A DNA stretch of 64,000 bases from Streptomyces qinzhouensis (GCF_007856155.1 NZ_CP042266.1:3038001-3102000), one strand, 5' to 3'; counted from the stretch's first letter, positions 25,883 through 34,570 are shown. The notes: generated from the sequence alone by a model not told the origin. Made by a program: numbers and translations.

Positions 25883-27301
25883 ATGCACCACGAGCGCCGC
25901 CGGACAGGCCCGGCCAGCCGGATATCCAGCCGGGGAACCGGCCGGTCGCCCGTGCCCGCCCGCACCACGGACTCGCTCCTCGCGCCGACCCCCGCCACCG
26001 GCCGTGCGGGCCTGCGGCCGGGCCGTCTCGTCCGGGTCACGGGCCGCGCGCACCCGCGCCGGATCGGCGGAATCGCCGCCGTACTCGCCCTCGCCATCGC
26101 CGCGCTCACCACGGCCAGCGATCCGCTCTCCGCGCCCAGCCGGGCATCCGCGGGCCCGGCCGCCGCCGCCCCCGACGCGACCGGCCTCGGCCCCTGTCAT
26201 CTGCCGGCCGCCCTCGGTATCCAGATGTCCGAGGGGCTGCCGACACCGCCCGGCTACTCCCCCTCCACCGGTGAGGTCCACGCCCTCAACCTCATGATCG
26301 ACTTCCCGGACGCGGTCGGGGAGGGCACGGCGATGGACCGCCTCGGAGAGTTCTTCCCGCAGACCTCGGACTGGTTCCGGACCAGTTCGTACGGCCGTCT
26401 CAACTACGTCCCCCAGGCCCCGGTGACGGGCTGGCTGCGGATGCCGCTGCCGTTCAGCGAGTACGGGATAGAGCGCGGTTCACCGTACGAACCGGCCTAC
26501 CGGGATCTCGTCGAGGACGTCGTGAAGGTCGCCGATCCGCAGGTCGACTTCAGCGCGTACGACCTGGTCAACATATTGGTGACGCCCAATGCGGGCCCCT
26601 CGGCGCTGGACACGGTGCTGTCGGTGACGTTCTCGGGCAACGCGGACGCGCCCGTCGCAGACGGCGTACCGCTGGCGAACACGTCCTTCGTCTACAGCCG
26701 CCAGGACGACGGATCCGGCTCGTACGCGGAGACCGGATTCCGGGTACTGCCCCACGAGAACGGCCATGTCTTCGGCCTCCCCGACCTCTACACCGTGGAC
26801 GGCGGCGGCACGGTCGGGCACTGGGACATCATGTCCGAGGACTGGGGGGCCAACAACGACCTGCTCGGCTGGCACAAGTGGAAGCTGGGCTGGCTGGACC
26901 CGGAGCAGATCCACTGCGCGGCCGCGCCCGGCACCGCCGAGTACCGGCTGACCCCGCTCGCGGCCTCCGGCGGCGCGAAGATGACGCTCGTCCCGGTCTC
27001 GGCCGACACGGGGTACGCGGTCGAGGTCCGCACCCAGCAGGGCAACGACGACGCCGTCTGCCGCCCGGGCGTGCTGATCTACCGCGTCCAGGCCGATGTC
27101 GACACCGGCCAGGGCCCGGTGACGGTCTCCGACAGCCACGCCGACAGCGGCGGCTGCACCAAACGCCCCAATGTGCACGCCGAACTGTCGGACGCGCCGT
27201 ACCGGCCGGGACAGACGTTCAAGGACCGGAAGAACGGGGTGGAGATCGCGGTGGTGTCGGAGGAGAAGGACGTCTACACGGTCCGGGTCACCCGCTCCTG
27301 A
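25883..27301 (+). CDS. Secreted M6 family metalloprotease (immune inhibitor A-like)
   Basis: 472 residues. A long Arg/Pro-rich N-terminus precedes one hydrophobic segment (IGGIAAVLALAIAALTTASD) that acts as a signal or anchor. The catalytic zinc motif HExxHxxGxxD is visible as His291-Glu292-Asn-Gly-His295 with Asp301 (HENGHVFGLPDLY), followed by the Met-turn HWDIMSEDWG. GGAGG lies 8 bases before the ATG at 25883. M6 proteases are extracellular. It overlaps the convergent acyl-CoA ligase gene by 28 bases, leaving no room for a separate terminator. Confidence 0.87.
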   Translation: MHHERRRTGPASRISSRGTGRSPVPARTTDSLLAPTPATGRAGLRPGRLVRVTGRAHPRRIGGIAAVLALAIAALTTASDPLSAPSRASAGPAAAAPDATGLGPCHLPAALGIQMSEGLPTPPGYSPSTGEVHALNLMIDFPDAVGEGTAMDRLGEFFPQTSDWFRTSSYGRLNYVPQAPVTGWLRMPLPFSEYGIERGSPYEPAYRDLVEDVVKVADPQVDFSAYDLVNILVTPNAGPSALDTVLSVTFSGNADAPVADGVPLANTSFVYSRQDDGSGSYAETGFRVLPHENGHVFGLPDLYTVDGGGTVGHWDIMSEDWGANNDLLGWHKWKLGWLDPEQIHCAAAPGTAEYRLTPLAASGGAKMTLVPVSADTGYAVEVRTQQGNDDAVCRPGVLIYRVQADVDTGQGPVTVSDSHADSGGCTKRPNVHAELSDAPYRPGQTFKDRKNGVEIAVVSEEKDVYTVRVTRS

Positions 27302-28917
27302 CCCCGCCCCGCCACCGACTCCCGCAGCTCCCGCTTGGCGATCTTCCCGGTGGCACCGCGCGGTACGTCTCCGAACACCACATGCGCGGGCACCTTGTAC
27401 GCCGCGAGCCGGGCACCCGCGTACTCCCGCAGTTGCCCGCCGGTGGCCTCGGCGCCCGGCCGGAGGCGTACGACGGCCGCGACCTCTTCCCCCAGCACCG
27501 GATGCGGTACGCCGACGACGGCGGCGTCGGCGACCGCCGGATGCCCGTGGAGCACGCCCTCCACCTCGGCGCAGTACACGTTCTCGCCGCCGCGGATGAC
27601 GATGTCCTTGATCCGGTCGACGACCGCGATCCGCCCGTCGTCGCCGACGGTCGCGAGATCGCCGGTCCGGAACCAGCCGTCGGGCGTGAACGCGGCGGCC
27701 GTGGCCGCCTCGTCCCGCCAGTAGCCGCGGACCAGCGACTGACCGCGCAGCAACAGCTCGCCGCGCTCATCCGTCCGCACCTCGACGGCGGGTGCCGGAA
27801 TGCCCGCGGCCGCGGGATCGGCGCGGTAGGCGTCCCCGGCGTGGGCCAGTACTCCGCCGCTGGTCTCGGTGAGGCCGTAGCCGGTACGGGGCTCGACCCG
27901 GGTCCCGTACCGCTCGGCCAGCCGGGCCGGCAGCACGGGCGGCGGGGCGGCCCCGCCGGTGGACAGCTGGACGAGCGTCGCCAGCGGGTTCCCGGCCCGC
28001 TCGGCGGCGTCGAGGAGCTGGAGGGCGGTCGCGGGCACTCCGGACCAGTGGGTGACGCGATGCCGGTCGATCAGCTCGACCGCGGTGTCCGCGTCCCAGG
28101 CGCGCATCAGGACGATCGTGCCGCCCGCGGCCATCACCGCGTAAAGATGCGTGAACGCGGCGACGTGGAAGAAGGGGTACGTCATCAGGGCGACGGGCGC
28201 GGGCCCGGTGCCGGGCACCTGCCCCCGGGCGAGGGCGCCCACGGCCGCGTGGAACCGGGGGTGGACGGCGGCCCCGGCCTGCGCGAGGTGGGTGGCGACG
28301 GCACCCTTGGGGCGGCCCGTGGTGCCCGAGGTGTAGATGATCGTCGCATCGTCCTCGGGCCGTACCTCCACGGCGGGCGGCGCACCGTGGGGATCGGGCG
28401 CGGGAAAGTCCTCGTACCGCTCGACGCCCTCCTCGGCCCGCCCCCGGAAGACGACGACCCGCGCCCCGCCGCGCCGGGCCGGGCTCCGTACGGCAGACAG
28501 CGTCTCCCCGTCCACCAGCACCACGCTCGGGGTGCAGTCCTCCAGCACATACGCCAGCTCGCCCTCGGTCCACCAGGAGTTGAGGGGCACGGCCACCAGT
28601 CCGGCGAACTGGGCGGCCCAGAAGGCGACCTGCCACTCGGGCCGGTTCCGCATCAGCACGGCGGCCCGCTCCCCCGGCCGCAGCCCGTACTCCGCCGTGA
28701 ACCGCCGGGCCAGCGCGGTGGCGGCCGCGAAGAACTCCCGATAGCTCCAGGTCCGGTCCTCACCGACCAGAAACGGCCGGTCACCGTGCGCCCAGGTGGC
28801 CTCGACGAACTCGACGAGGGTCCGGGGAGCGTTCAGATACTCCAGCCGCCCGTCCTCCCCCCTGACCACCTCGAACGGCCCCCCGGGCCCCACCAACCCC
28901 TCGCCCCTCACCGACAC
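27274..28917 (-). CDS. AMP-dependent acyl-CoA synthetase/ligase
   Basis: 547 residues. Full ANL-superfamily layout: P-loop IIYTSGTTGRPKGAV, TYPFFHVAAFTH, GYGLTETSGG (A5), GWFRTGDLATVGDDGRIAVVDRIKDIVIRGGENVYCAEVE (A7-A8), and the C-terminal catalytic lysine in RGATGKIAKRELR. It would activate a carboxylic acid (probably a fatty or aromatic acid) with ATP and join it to CoA. The substrate is not readable. No fatty-acid genes are adjacent. Its 3' end overlaps that of the M6 protease. Confidence 0.9.
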   Translation of the reverse strand: MSVRGEGLVGPGGPFEVVRGEDGRLEYLNAPRTLVEFVEATWAHGDRPFLVGEDRTWSYREFFAAATALARRFTAEYGLRPGERAAVLMRNRPEWQVAFWAAQFAGLVAVPLNSWWTEGELAYVLEDCTPSVVLVDGETLSAVRSPARRGGARVVVFRGRAEEGVERYEDFPAPDPHGAPPAVEVRPEDDATIIYTSGTTGRPKGAVATHLAQAGAAVHPRFHAAVGALARGQVPGTGPAPVALMTYPFFHVAAFTHLYAVMAAGGTIVLMRAWDADTAVELIDRHRVTHWSGVPATALQLLDAAERAGNPLATLVQLSTGGAAPPPVLPARLAERYGTRVEPRTGYGLTETSGGVLAHAGDAYRADPAAAGIPAPAVEVRTDERGELLLRGQSLVRGYWRDEAATAAAFTPDGWFRTGDLATVGDDGRIAVVDRIKDIVIRGGENVYCAEVEGVLHGHPAVADAAVVGVPHPVLGEEVAAVVRLRPGAEATGGQLREYAGARLAAYKVPAHVVFGDVPRGATGKIAKRELRESVAGRGQERVTRTV

Positions 28918-29125
28918 CCTCCGCTCCCGGTCCTCCGCCCTACCGCGCGGACGCTAGGCCCACCTCCCCCACCCGTCAAGACACCCCAGGTCAAGGCCCC
29001 GCTTCCCGCCCCGCACAGGGGCATCACCACGGTGATCCGCCACCCGCTACACTGTCGGCGGTGGTACGGGTCTCCACGCCCCACGCCATCTCGGACTGCC
29101 GGATCTTCCGGACAGATCCCGCCAC

Positions 29126-29198
29126 GCCTTCGTAGCTCAGGGGATAGAGCACCGCTCTCCTAAAGCGGGTGTCGCAGGTTCGAATCCTGCCGGGGGCA
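29126..29198 (+). tRNA. tRNA-Arg (anticodon CCU)
   Basis: A 73-base cloverleaf: acceptor GCCTTCG pairs with CGGGGGC using G-U pairs, D-arm GCTCAGGGGATAGAGC, anticodon stem CCGCT/AGCGG with loop CTCCTAA (anticodon CCT), T-arm with GGTTCGAATCC. The discriminator is A and the CCA end is not encoded. It reads the rare AGG codon. The region directly downstream is accessory (two toxin-antitoxin pairs), and tRNA genes are common attachment sites for integrating elements. Confidence 0.95.
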
Positions 29199-29205
29199 CA
29201 CGACT

Positions 29206-29246
29206 AAGGGCCAGTTCAGAGGCTTGATCCTCTCGAACTGGCCCTT
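29206..29246 (+). terminator. Terminator of the tRNA-Arg gene
   Basis: A long stem: 12 bases at 29206-29217 pair with 29235-29246, and an inner AGAGG/CCTCT stem pairs at 29218-29222 with 29229-29233, with one bulged C and the loop CTTGAT, followed by TTT. Confidence 0.9.
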
Positions 29247-29295
29247 TGCCATGATCACGGCCGTGCCACACCTGCGCCGGAAGGAGGGCACGCTG

Positions 29296-29622
29296 TCAGG
29301 CGGCGTGCGGGGTGAAGGTGACGCGGGAGTCACCTTCGTCGATGGCCAGGTTCAAGGTGCCGTCCAGGGCCTTGGCCAGGCGTCGTAGCAGGGGGAGAGT
29401 GGGCACGGTGTCGCCGCCCTCCATCCGGGACACCTGCGGCTGCGTCATCCCGGCTCGCTCGGCCAGTTCGGCCTGAGACAGCCCGAGCTCGATCCGACGG
29501 TCGTAGACCGCCTGCCCGAGATCGCCGGCCAGCCGCGCGTCGACGTACTCCTGGTCGTACTCCACCGGCTCACCCGCAAGCTGCCGGGCCCGGCGCGTTC
29601 TCCACGTGCTGTGATTCATCAA
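29296..29622 (-). CDS. HigA/XRE-type antitoxin
   Basis: 108 residues. A helix-turn-helix of the lambda-repressor type covers residues 45-100: LGQAVYDRRIELGLSQAELAERAGMTQPQVSRMEGGDTVPTLPLLRRLAKAL. A 40-residue start with REAR-like basic residues precedes it. Its start overlaps the end of the upstream toxin-like gene (ATGA, 29619-29622). As antitoxin it would bind the toxin and repress the pair. The toxin partner appears to be broken. Confidence 0.85.
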   Translation of the reverse strand: MMNHSTWRTRRARQLAGEPVEYDQEYVDARLAGDLGQAVYDRRIELGLSQAELAERAGMTQPQVSRMEGGDTVPTLPLLRRLAKALDGTLNLAIDEGDSRVTFTPHAA

Positions 29623-29984
29623 CTCTCCTTTCGGCGATCGTAGGTGTGCTCAGCAGGGCCGTGCTCGGCCTCGCAGACCTTCTGGGCCTGATGCGCGCGC
29701 TCGACTTCCGCCGCCTCACGCATCCTCGTCTTACGGAATACCGTCAGCAGGACGATCCGCTGCCCGGGGGCGAGCCAGTACGGGATGCGCACGGCCTCGC
29801 CGTCCAGCTCGAACCGCAGCTCACGTAGCTTGCCGCCCAGGTGACGCGAGTACGGCTCGCCAAGCGTGGTCGGCTCGCCCAAGAGACGGTCCGCCTTGTC
29901 CTCCACTCGCCGGTAGAGGCGGAACGGAAGTAGCTCCAGTCAATCCCGCACCTCGGGTTCGATCTGGATCCCCCACTCCGTCAT
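29619..29984 (-). pseudogene. HigB/RelE-type (Gp49-like) toxin interrupted by an in-frame TGA
   Basis: From the ATG at 29984 the frame reads MTEWGIQIEPEVRD, then TGA (codon 15, bases 29942-29940), then LELLPFRLYRRVEDKADRLLGEP and on without a break for 107 more codons. The part after TGA has the RelE/Gp49 pattern (GGKLRELRFELDG...RIPYWLAPGQRIVLLTVFRKTRMREAAEVERA). Related toxins as I know them have Trp at this place, so a TGG to TGA change is the simplest reading. A restart at GTG 29906 would give a 95-residue product lacking the first strand. It could also be a sequencing error. Confidence 0.65.
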
Positions 29985-30043
29985 GCAATCAACGGCATAT
30001 ACCTCCATTTACATAGCGCAAGCCAGCCTGGCATACTTGAAGT

Positions 30044-30310
30044 ATGGCAACTCGTAAGATCACTATCACCGTGCCCGAAGAGCTGGTGGAATCGATCAAG
30101 GAGCGCGTTGACGCGCGCGGGGTATCCGGCTACATCGCAGCCGCCGCTGCTCATCAGGACGCCATGGACCGACTGCGCGAGTTGGCCGACCGTCTCGAGG
30201 AAGAACACGGCGACATGACGGACGAGGAGCAGCAAGCAGCGCTGGACCGCATCGCCGCCATCGACGGCTGGCATGACGAGCAGCAGTCGAGTTCGGGCGC
30301 GGCCGCGTGA
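30044..30310 (+). CDS. Antitoxin, ribbon-helix-helix type
   Basis: 88 residues. The first 35 residues (MATRKITITVPEELVESIKERVDARGVSGYIAAA) fit a CopG/ribbon-helix-helix DNA-binding fold; the rest is acidic and helical and should cover the toxin. The stop overlaps the GTG start of the PIN toxin (GTGA). The ATG follows a gap with lower GC than the rest of the window, a sign of a foreign origin. Confidence 0.8.
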   Translation: MATRKITITVPEELVESIKERVDARGVSGYIAAAAAHQDAMDRLRELADRLEEEHGDMTDEEQQAALDRIAAIDGWHDEQQSSSGAAA

Positions 30311-30753
30311 GCCCCACCGCCCGAGCGACGCTGCACCGGCCGCGGCAGCGCGTCTTTGTCTTCGACTCCGAGGCTCTCTCCAAGGCAGTTCAAGGCAACC
30401 GGGAGATGACCGCGCTGATCAAGGCGGCTCCCCGGCTGGACATCCCGATCGTCACCTCGGCGCTCACGATTCTGGAAGCATGGGACCCTCGAGAAAAGTC
30501 GAGGCAGGCACTGTGGAACTGGACCCTGTCCCGAATCCGAGTCGTACACACTGACGACCAAGTGATCGCCATAGCACGCGACATGCTGAGAGCAGCCGGC
30601 CTGCACGGGCACAAGTACGCCATCGATGCCGTTCTGGCGGCTGTGGCCGGGCGGGAGGCGGTGCGAGGAGCTCAGGCAACCGTCTTCACCTCGGACACCG
30701 ACGACATGAGTCAGCTCCTTGAGGGACACTCCGTGCGAATCGAGAAGGTCTGA
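30307..30753 (+). CDS. PIN-domain toxin (VapC-like)
   Basis: 148 residues. The four acidic residues of a PIN nuclease can be seen in order: Asp in FVFDSEAL, Glu in LTILEAWD, Asp in KYAIDAVLAAVA and Asp in VFTSDTDDMSQLL. Such toxins cut RNA (often tRNA) when freed from the antitoxin encoded just upstream, whose stop codon overlaps this start. GTG start at 30307. Confidence 0.85.
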   Translation: MSPTARATLHRPRQRVFVFDSEALSKAVQGNREMTALIKAAPRLDIPIVTSALTILEAWDPREKSRQALWNWTLSRIRVVHTDDQVIAIARDMLRAAGLHGHKYAIDAVLAAVAGREAVRGAQATVFTSDTDDMSQLLEGHSVRIEKV

Positions 30754-31002
30754 CGAGACACCGCCCATACGTCACCGGTACAGCGCCGGAACGGATTCAG
30801 CACTCCGTCGGCCCGGCTGCCGAGCCACCTGCCGAGGGTGGGCGGCCCGGGGCCCGGGGCGGGCGGGGGGAGTCTTTGAACGGGTTCGAATATGGATTTC
30901 GTGTGATCATCTCTCCTGGTAGCGTCGCTCTCGCTCGCGGGGACGAGCGGCGGTTTCATGAGCGCCCCACCTGCGTCGCACACCTTGGGGAGGGGCTCTT
31001 TC

Positions 31003-34000
31003 GTGATTCGTCCGCAGACCAGACGGGCCGCGCGCCGGCAGCGCGCGCTCGGCCGTACCGCTCTCGCTGTCACGCTGGCGGTGACCGCCGGAATGGGGAC
31101 GGCGGTGGGGACGGCCGTCGCCGAGCCCCGCGGCGCGTCCGCCGATCCCGTCGTCGTCAGCCCGGGGGCCCGCTTCGTGCCCCGTGCCACCATCGTCCTG
31201 AACGCCGGTGAGACGGGGTTCCTCACCGCCCAGGAGGGTGACGACCGGCTCCGCTGGATCGACTACGCCACCGGGGCGACGACCGTTCTCGACCACCGGC
31301 TGCCGGAGCCGCTCGCGTACAACGTGGACGACTACCGCTTCGTGCGGTATCCGTCGGACTTCGGTCACGGCTCCGACACCGTCGCCCTCTACTCGGCGTC
31401 CCCGGCCCCGCGCGTGACGCTCCAGCAGCGGGCCGGCGGCGGACCGGTCACCACGATCCCGGTACCGGAGGGCCAGACGTACGTCGCGACCTATGGCGAC
31501 ACCGTCATCACCCGGACCGGTCCCGAGAACGCGGCCGCGAGCCTGCACCTCCTGAACGTCAAGGACGGCGCGGTGCAGGAGCGGAAGGTGGAGGGGCTGC
31601 CGGCGGGGTGGACGCTCACCATCAGCGAGGGCGACGCCCGGTCCGTCGCCGTCCGCGGCATCAAATGGGAGAACAGCTCCATGTCCCAGGGGTGGTGGGT
31701 CGTCGACCTCGCCACCGGCGGTGTGAAGGCGCTCTCCGAGCGCGGCGAAAGCGTCTCCTTCGACCGGGACACGGTCTTCCACTACGGCGCCCCGTCCAAC
31801 AGCGCCGCCCAGGTGTACCGCCGTGACGATCTGAACGCGGAGCCGACCACCGTCGATCTGCGGGACGTGGCCTCGTACGACGATGTCGTACGGCGTCTCG
31901 GCGACGAGTTCGTCACCGTGTCCCCGCCCGGCCCCGGCAACGAGGGCGGATACCGGGGCAACCCGCTCGACCTGCGCGACACCACGGGAAGCCGGCAATC
32001 CCTGCTGGCCGTCGCCGCCACCTCGGTGCACCGCACACCCGACGGTTCGCTCCTGGTGGCCGGCGCGGAGACGAACACCACCTACGGCGCGCTCGACTGG
32101 GCGTACTACCTCTTCACCCCCGCCGCGGACGGCACCGTCGCCCGCAAGCGGCTGGCGGACATCGAGGACCGGGAGGCCAAGCCGGCCGGTATCTCGCTGG
32201 GCAGCGGCATCCTCACCACGGCCGACGACTCGCAGCACTACAGCCCGGCCACCACCATCGGCGGCTACCGGAGCACCTGGCTGAAGACCTCCGGCCGTCC
32301 GGAGGAGCTGAACTCGACCGTCGACGCCACCGTGTCCGGCCGGGACAGCGACGGCTGCAGTCCCGTCGAGGGCAGCTACTGCGTGTCCATGTTCGCGAGC
32401 GGCGACGGGCATCACGGCCGCAAGGCCGGGACCGAGCAGGACGTCACCATGCTCTACAAGAACGGCGCCGCCCTCTGGGGCCCGCGAGTGACCTCCGGGC
32501 TCGGCAGCCCGGAACTCGTCGATCTCTCGGGCCGGTTCGGTGTGGTGAACCAGGCATGGGGCGGCCACCAGGCGGTCCTCCACTTCAAGGAAGGCGACAC
32601 CGGGAAGGTCGTCCTGAACCGGGAGCCGGTCGCGGCCTCCGTCTGGGGCAACACCCTGTGGAGCGCCCTCGGCCGGTGGAACGACACCAGCTCGGGCGTT
32701 TCGACCCGGGTGGAGGCGAAGGACCTTTCGACGGGTACCGCCACCGTGTCCTTCGACGCGGGCTGTGTCCCCAGTGATCTCCAGGCCGTGGGCCGCTGGA
32801 CGTACTGGCGGTGCAGCGACTACTGGCACGACTTCAAGGGCGCCGGCGTCTACGACCGGCAGACCGGGCGTTCGCTGAAGCTCGGGTCCGACGAGACGCT
32901 CCTCGGCGACGGCTATCTGGTCCGCCGTTCGGCGGCGGCCGGTCTCACCCTCGTCGACTTCCGCAGTGGATTCCCGGCCGGTGCCAAGGAGGCCGACCTG
33001 CCCCAGCGGGTGGTCGCCACCGCCGCCGAGCTCGGTGACCGGACCCTGCGGCGGTCCGGGTGGACCGTCGACCGCTTCGGCGGCCATATCGCCTATACGG
33101 GCACGGACCGCCGGGTGCGGATCGTCCCGTCCGGCGTGCCGGCCTCCGGGATCGCCGCCATCGACGCCGACACGCCCGCGGCGGACTTCACGGCGGGTGT
33201 CTGGACGCCGCGTTGGTGGCTGTCGAAGCCGGCGGCGTCGTGGACGCTGACGCTGAAGAACAAGGCGACCGGGGCGACCGTGCGGACGCTCTCCGGCGGA
33301 GAGGCCCGGGGGCTGATCGCGCCGGAGTGGAACGGCGCGGACACGGCCGGGAAGTCCGTCCCGACCGGTTCCTACACCTGGACCCTCACCGCGAAGCCCG
33401 CCGACGGTGTCCAGGCGGACCTCTCCGTCACCGGGACGGTGCCGGTGGTGGGCCGGGGCCCCGCCGTACGCCGCGACTACGTCGGCGACGACGGCTATCC
33501 GGACCTCTACGCCCGCGGCACCAACGGCTCCCTGCACATCTACCGGGGCAACGCCGCCGGCACCGTATCGGCGAAGGCCGACGGCGGCACCTGGCCGACG
33601 ACTTCCACCCTCGTGCCCTTCGGTGACCTCGACGGCGACGGCGCCAACGACACCCTGGTCACCGAGAAGGACGGCTCCCTCTACCGCTACTCCCCCGAGC
33701 GCGGCAAGGTCGTCACCCCGGACACCCCGCGGACGAAGACCGGCGGCGGCTGGGCGGCCTTCGACGGCCTGACCTACTCGGGCGACCTCACCGACGACGG
33801 CCTGCCGGACCTGGTGGCCCGGCAGACCGCGACCGGTGACCTGTATCTGTTCGCGGGCACCAAGACCGGCGGTCTCAGCCGCACCGGCCGGATCGGTACC
33901 AGCTGGAAGAGCCTGACCATCGTCGGCGCGGGGGCCCTCAACGGCGACCAGCACGCCGATCTGATCGCCCGCACCGCCAACGGCGACCTCTACCGCTACT

Positions 34001-34227
34001 ACGGCACCGGCAAGGGCACCATCTCCTCCGGCACGAAGATCGGCTCCGGCTGGGGCGGCATGGCGGACTTCGTCGGCATCGGCGACCTCACCGCCGACGG
34101 CCGGGACGACATCCTCGGCCGCACCAAGACCGGTGATCTGTACCGCTACGCCGGCAACGGCACCGGCGGTATCGGCACCGGCGCCAAGATCGGCACCGGC
34201 TGGAAGAGCTTCACCAGCGTCGGCTAG
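31003..34227 (+). CDS. Secreted FG-GAP/VCBS repeat protein with FlgD-like Ig domain
   Basis: 1074 residues from the GTG at 31003, which has GGGAGGGG about 9 bases upstream; an ATG at 30958 is also in frame. An Arg-rich start and hydrophobic stretch (LGRTALAVTLAVTAGMGTAVGTAVA) form a signal peptide. The first 700 residues look like a beta-propeller (repeated strands such as WWVVDLATGGVKAL). At about residues 745-800 is a FlgD-type Ig fold (WTLTLKNKATGATVRTL...EWNGADTAGKSVPTGSYTWTL). The end has FG-GAP repeats (GDLDGDGANDTLV, GDLTDDGLPDLVA, GDLTADGRDDILG) with calcium-binding Asp patterns. It is a surface or secreted protein of unknown role. Confidence 0.85.
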   Translation: MIRPQTRRAARRQRALGRTALAVTLAVTAGMGTAVGTAVAEPRGASADPVVVSPGARFVPRATIVLNAGETGFLTAQEGDDRLRWIDYATGATTVLDHRLPEPLAYNVDDYRFVRYPSDFGHGSDTVALYSASPAPRVTLQQRAGGGPVTTIPVPEGQTYVATYGDTVITRTGPENAAASLHLLNVKDGAVQERKVEGLPAGWTLTISEGDARSVAVRGIKWENSSMSQGWWVVDLATGGVKALSERGESVSFDRDTVFHYGAPSNSAAQVYRRDDLNAEPTTVDLRDVASYDDVVRRLGDEFVTVSPPGPGNEGGYRGNPLDLRDTTGSRQSLLAVAATSVHRTPDGSLLVAGAETNTTYGALDWAYYLFTPAADGTVARKRLADIEDREAKPAGISLGSGILTTADDSQHYSPATTIGGYRSTWLKTSGRPEELNSTVDATVSGRDSDGCSPVEGSYCVSMFASGDGHHGRKAGTEQDVTMLYKNGAALWGPRVTSGLGSPELVDLSGRFGVVNQAWGGHQAVLHFKEGDTGKVVLNREPVAASVWGNTLWSALGRWNDTSSGVSTRVEAKDLSTGTATVSFDAGCVPSDLQAVGRWTYWRCSDYWHDFKGAGVYDRQTGRSLKLGSDETLLGDGYLVRRSAAAGLTLVDFRSGFPAGAKEADLPQRVVATAAELGDRTLRRSGWTVDRFGGHIAYTGTDRRVRIVPSGVPASGIAAIDADTPAADFTAGVWTPRWWLSKPAASWTLTLKNKATGATVRTLSGGEARGLIAPEWNGADTAGKSVPTGSYTWTLTAKPADGVQADLSVTGTVPVVGRGPAVRRDYVGDDGYPDLYARGTNGSLHIYRGNAAGTVSAKADGGTWPTTSTLVPFGDLDGDGANDTLVTEKDGSLYRYSPERGKVVTPDTPRTKTGGGWAAFDGLTYSGDLTDDGLPDLVARQTATGDLYLFAGTKTGGLSRTGRIGTSWKSLTIVGAGALNGDQHADLIARTANGDLYRYYGTGKGTISSGTKIGSGWGGMADFVGIGDLTADGRDDILGRTKTGDLYRYAGNGTGGIGTGAKIGTGWKSFTSVG

Positions 34228-34256
34228 ACAATAGAGCCGGAACGCCAAGACCAGTC

Positions 34257-34305
34257 GGCGAAGGGCCGGTTCGGGGATGTGATCGCCCCGGGCCGGCCCT
34301 TCGCC
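34257..34305 (+). terminator. Terminator after the FG-GAP protein gene
   Basis: Perfect 13-bp inverted repeat, GGCGAAGGGCCGG (34257-34269) and its complement (34293-34305), with an inner GGGG/CCCC pairing in the loop. It lies 30 bases past the stop codon. Confidence 0.8.
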
Positions 34306-34404
34306 GTGCCCGTTGCCGGTGGGATCGGCTGCGACCACCGGTTCACGACCGGCCCGGTCGGGGACCGACCGGACCAAGGGCATGGGCGCGTCCCCGGTTG
34401 CCTA

Positions 34405-34570
34405 CTAGGGCCTTTCTTTTGGATCAGGCTGGATCAGTGAGCGGGGTCTGGTGCCGTGGATCGCAAGGCGGAGGAAGGAGTCCACGCGGAGCGTAGGCGA
34501 CTGACGACAACGCAGCGAGGCGCGGTGCCAGGGCACGCGAACCCAGCAAGATCCGAAAGAGAGGGCCTAG
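34405..34570. mobile_element. MITE-like repeat, second type, with CTAG ends
   Basis: The 21-base ends (34405-34425 and 34550-34570) are inverted repeats with 18 of 21 matches, both starting with CTAG. Between them lie the blocks GATCGCAAGGCGGAGGAA and CGACAACGCAGCGAGG that also occur in the element at 13637, although the terminal repeats of the two elements differ. It has no coding capacity. It fills the gap between the FG-GAP gene and the conflict module, which otherwise holds no gene. Confidence 0.75.

Noticed and set aside
26878..29163. Plus-strand open frame across the M6 protease end, the acyl-CoA ligase and up to the tRNA
   Set aside because: It crosses two recognised genes and gives no domain; it is antisense to the acyl-CoA ligase.
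29940..29942. In-frame TGA in the HigB-like gene as a selenocysteine codon
   Set aside because: Homologous toxins have Trp and not Cys at this site as far as I know, and no SECIS-like hairpin with a GU loop is visible right after it. A nonsense mutation is simpler.
29160..30960. Second attachment site (repeat of the tRNA-Arg 3' end)
   Set aside because: I looked for another GGTTCGAATCCTGC-like copy downstream and did not see one, so no att pair can be claimed.
30907..34383. Minus-strand open frame of 1158 codons opposite the FG-GAP gene
   Set aside because: A shadow of the high-GC coding strand. Its translation is Gly/Val/Arg/Ala-rich without any domain, while the plus strand has a signal peptide and repeats.
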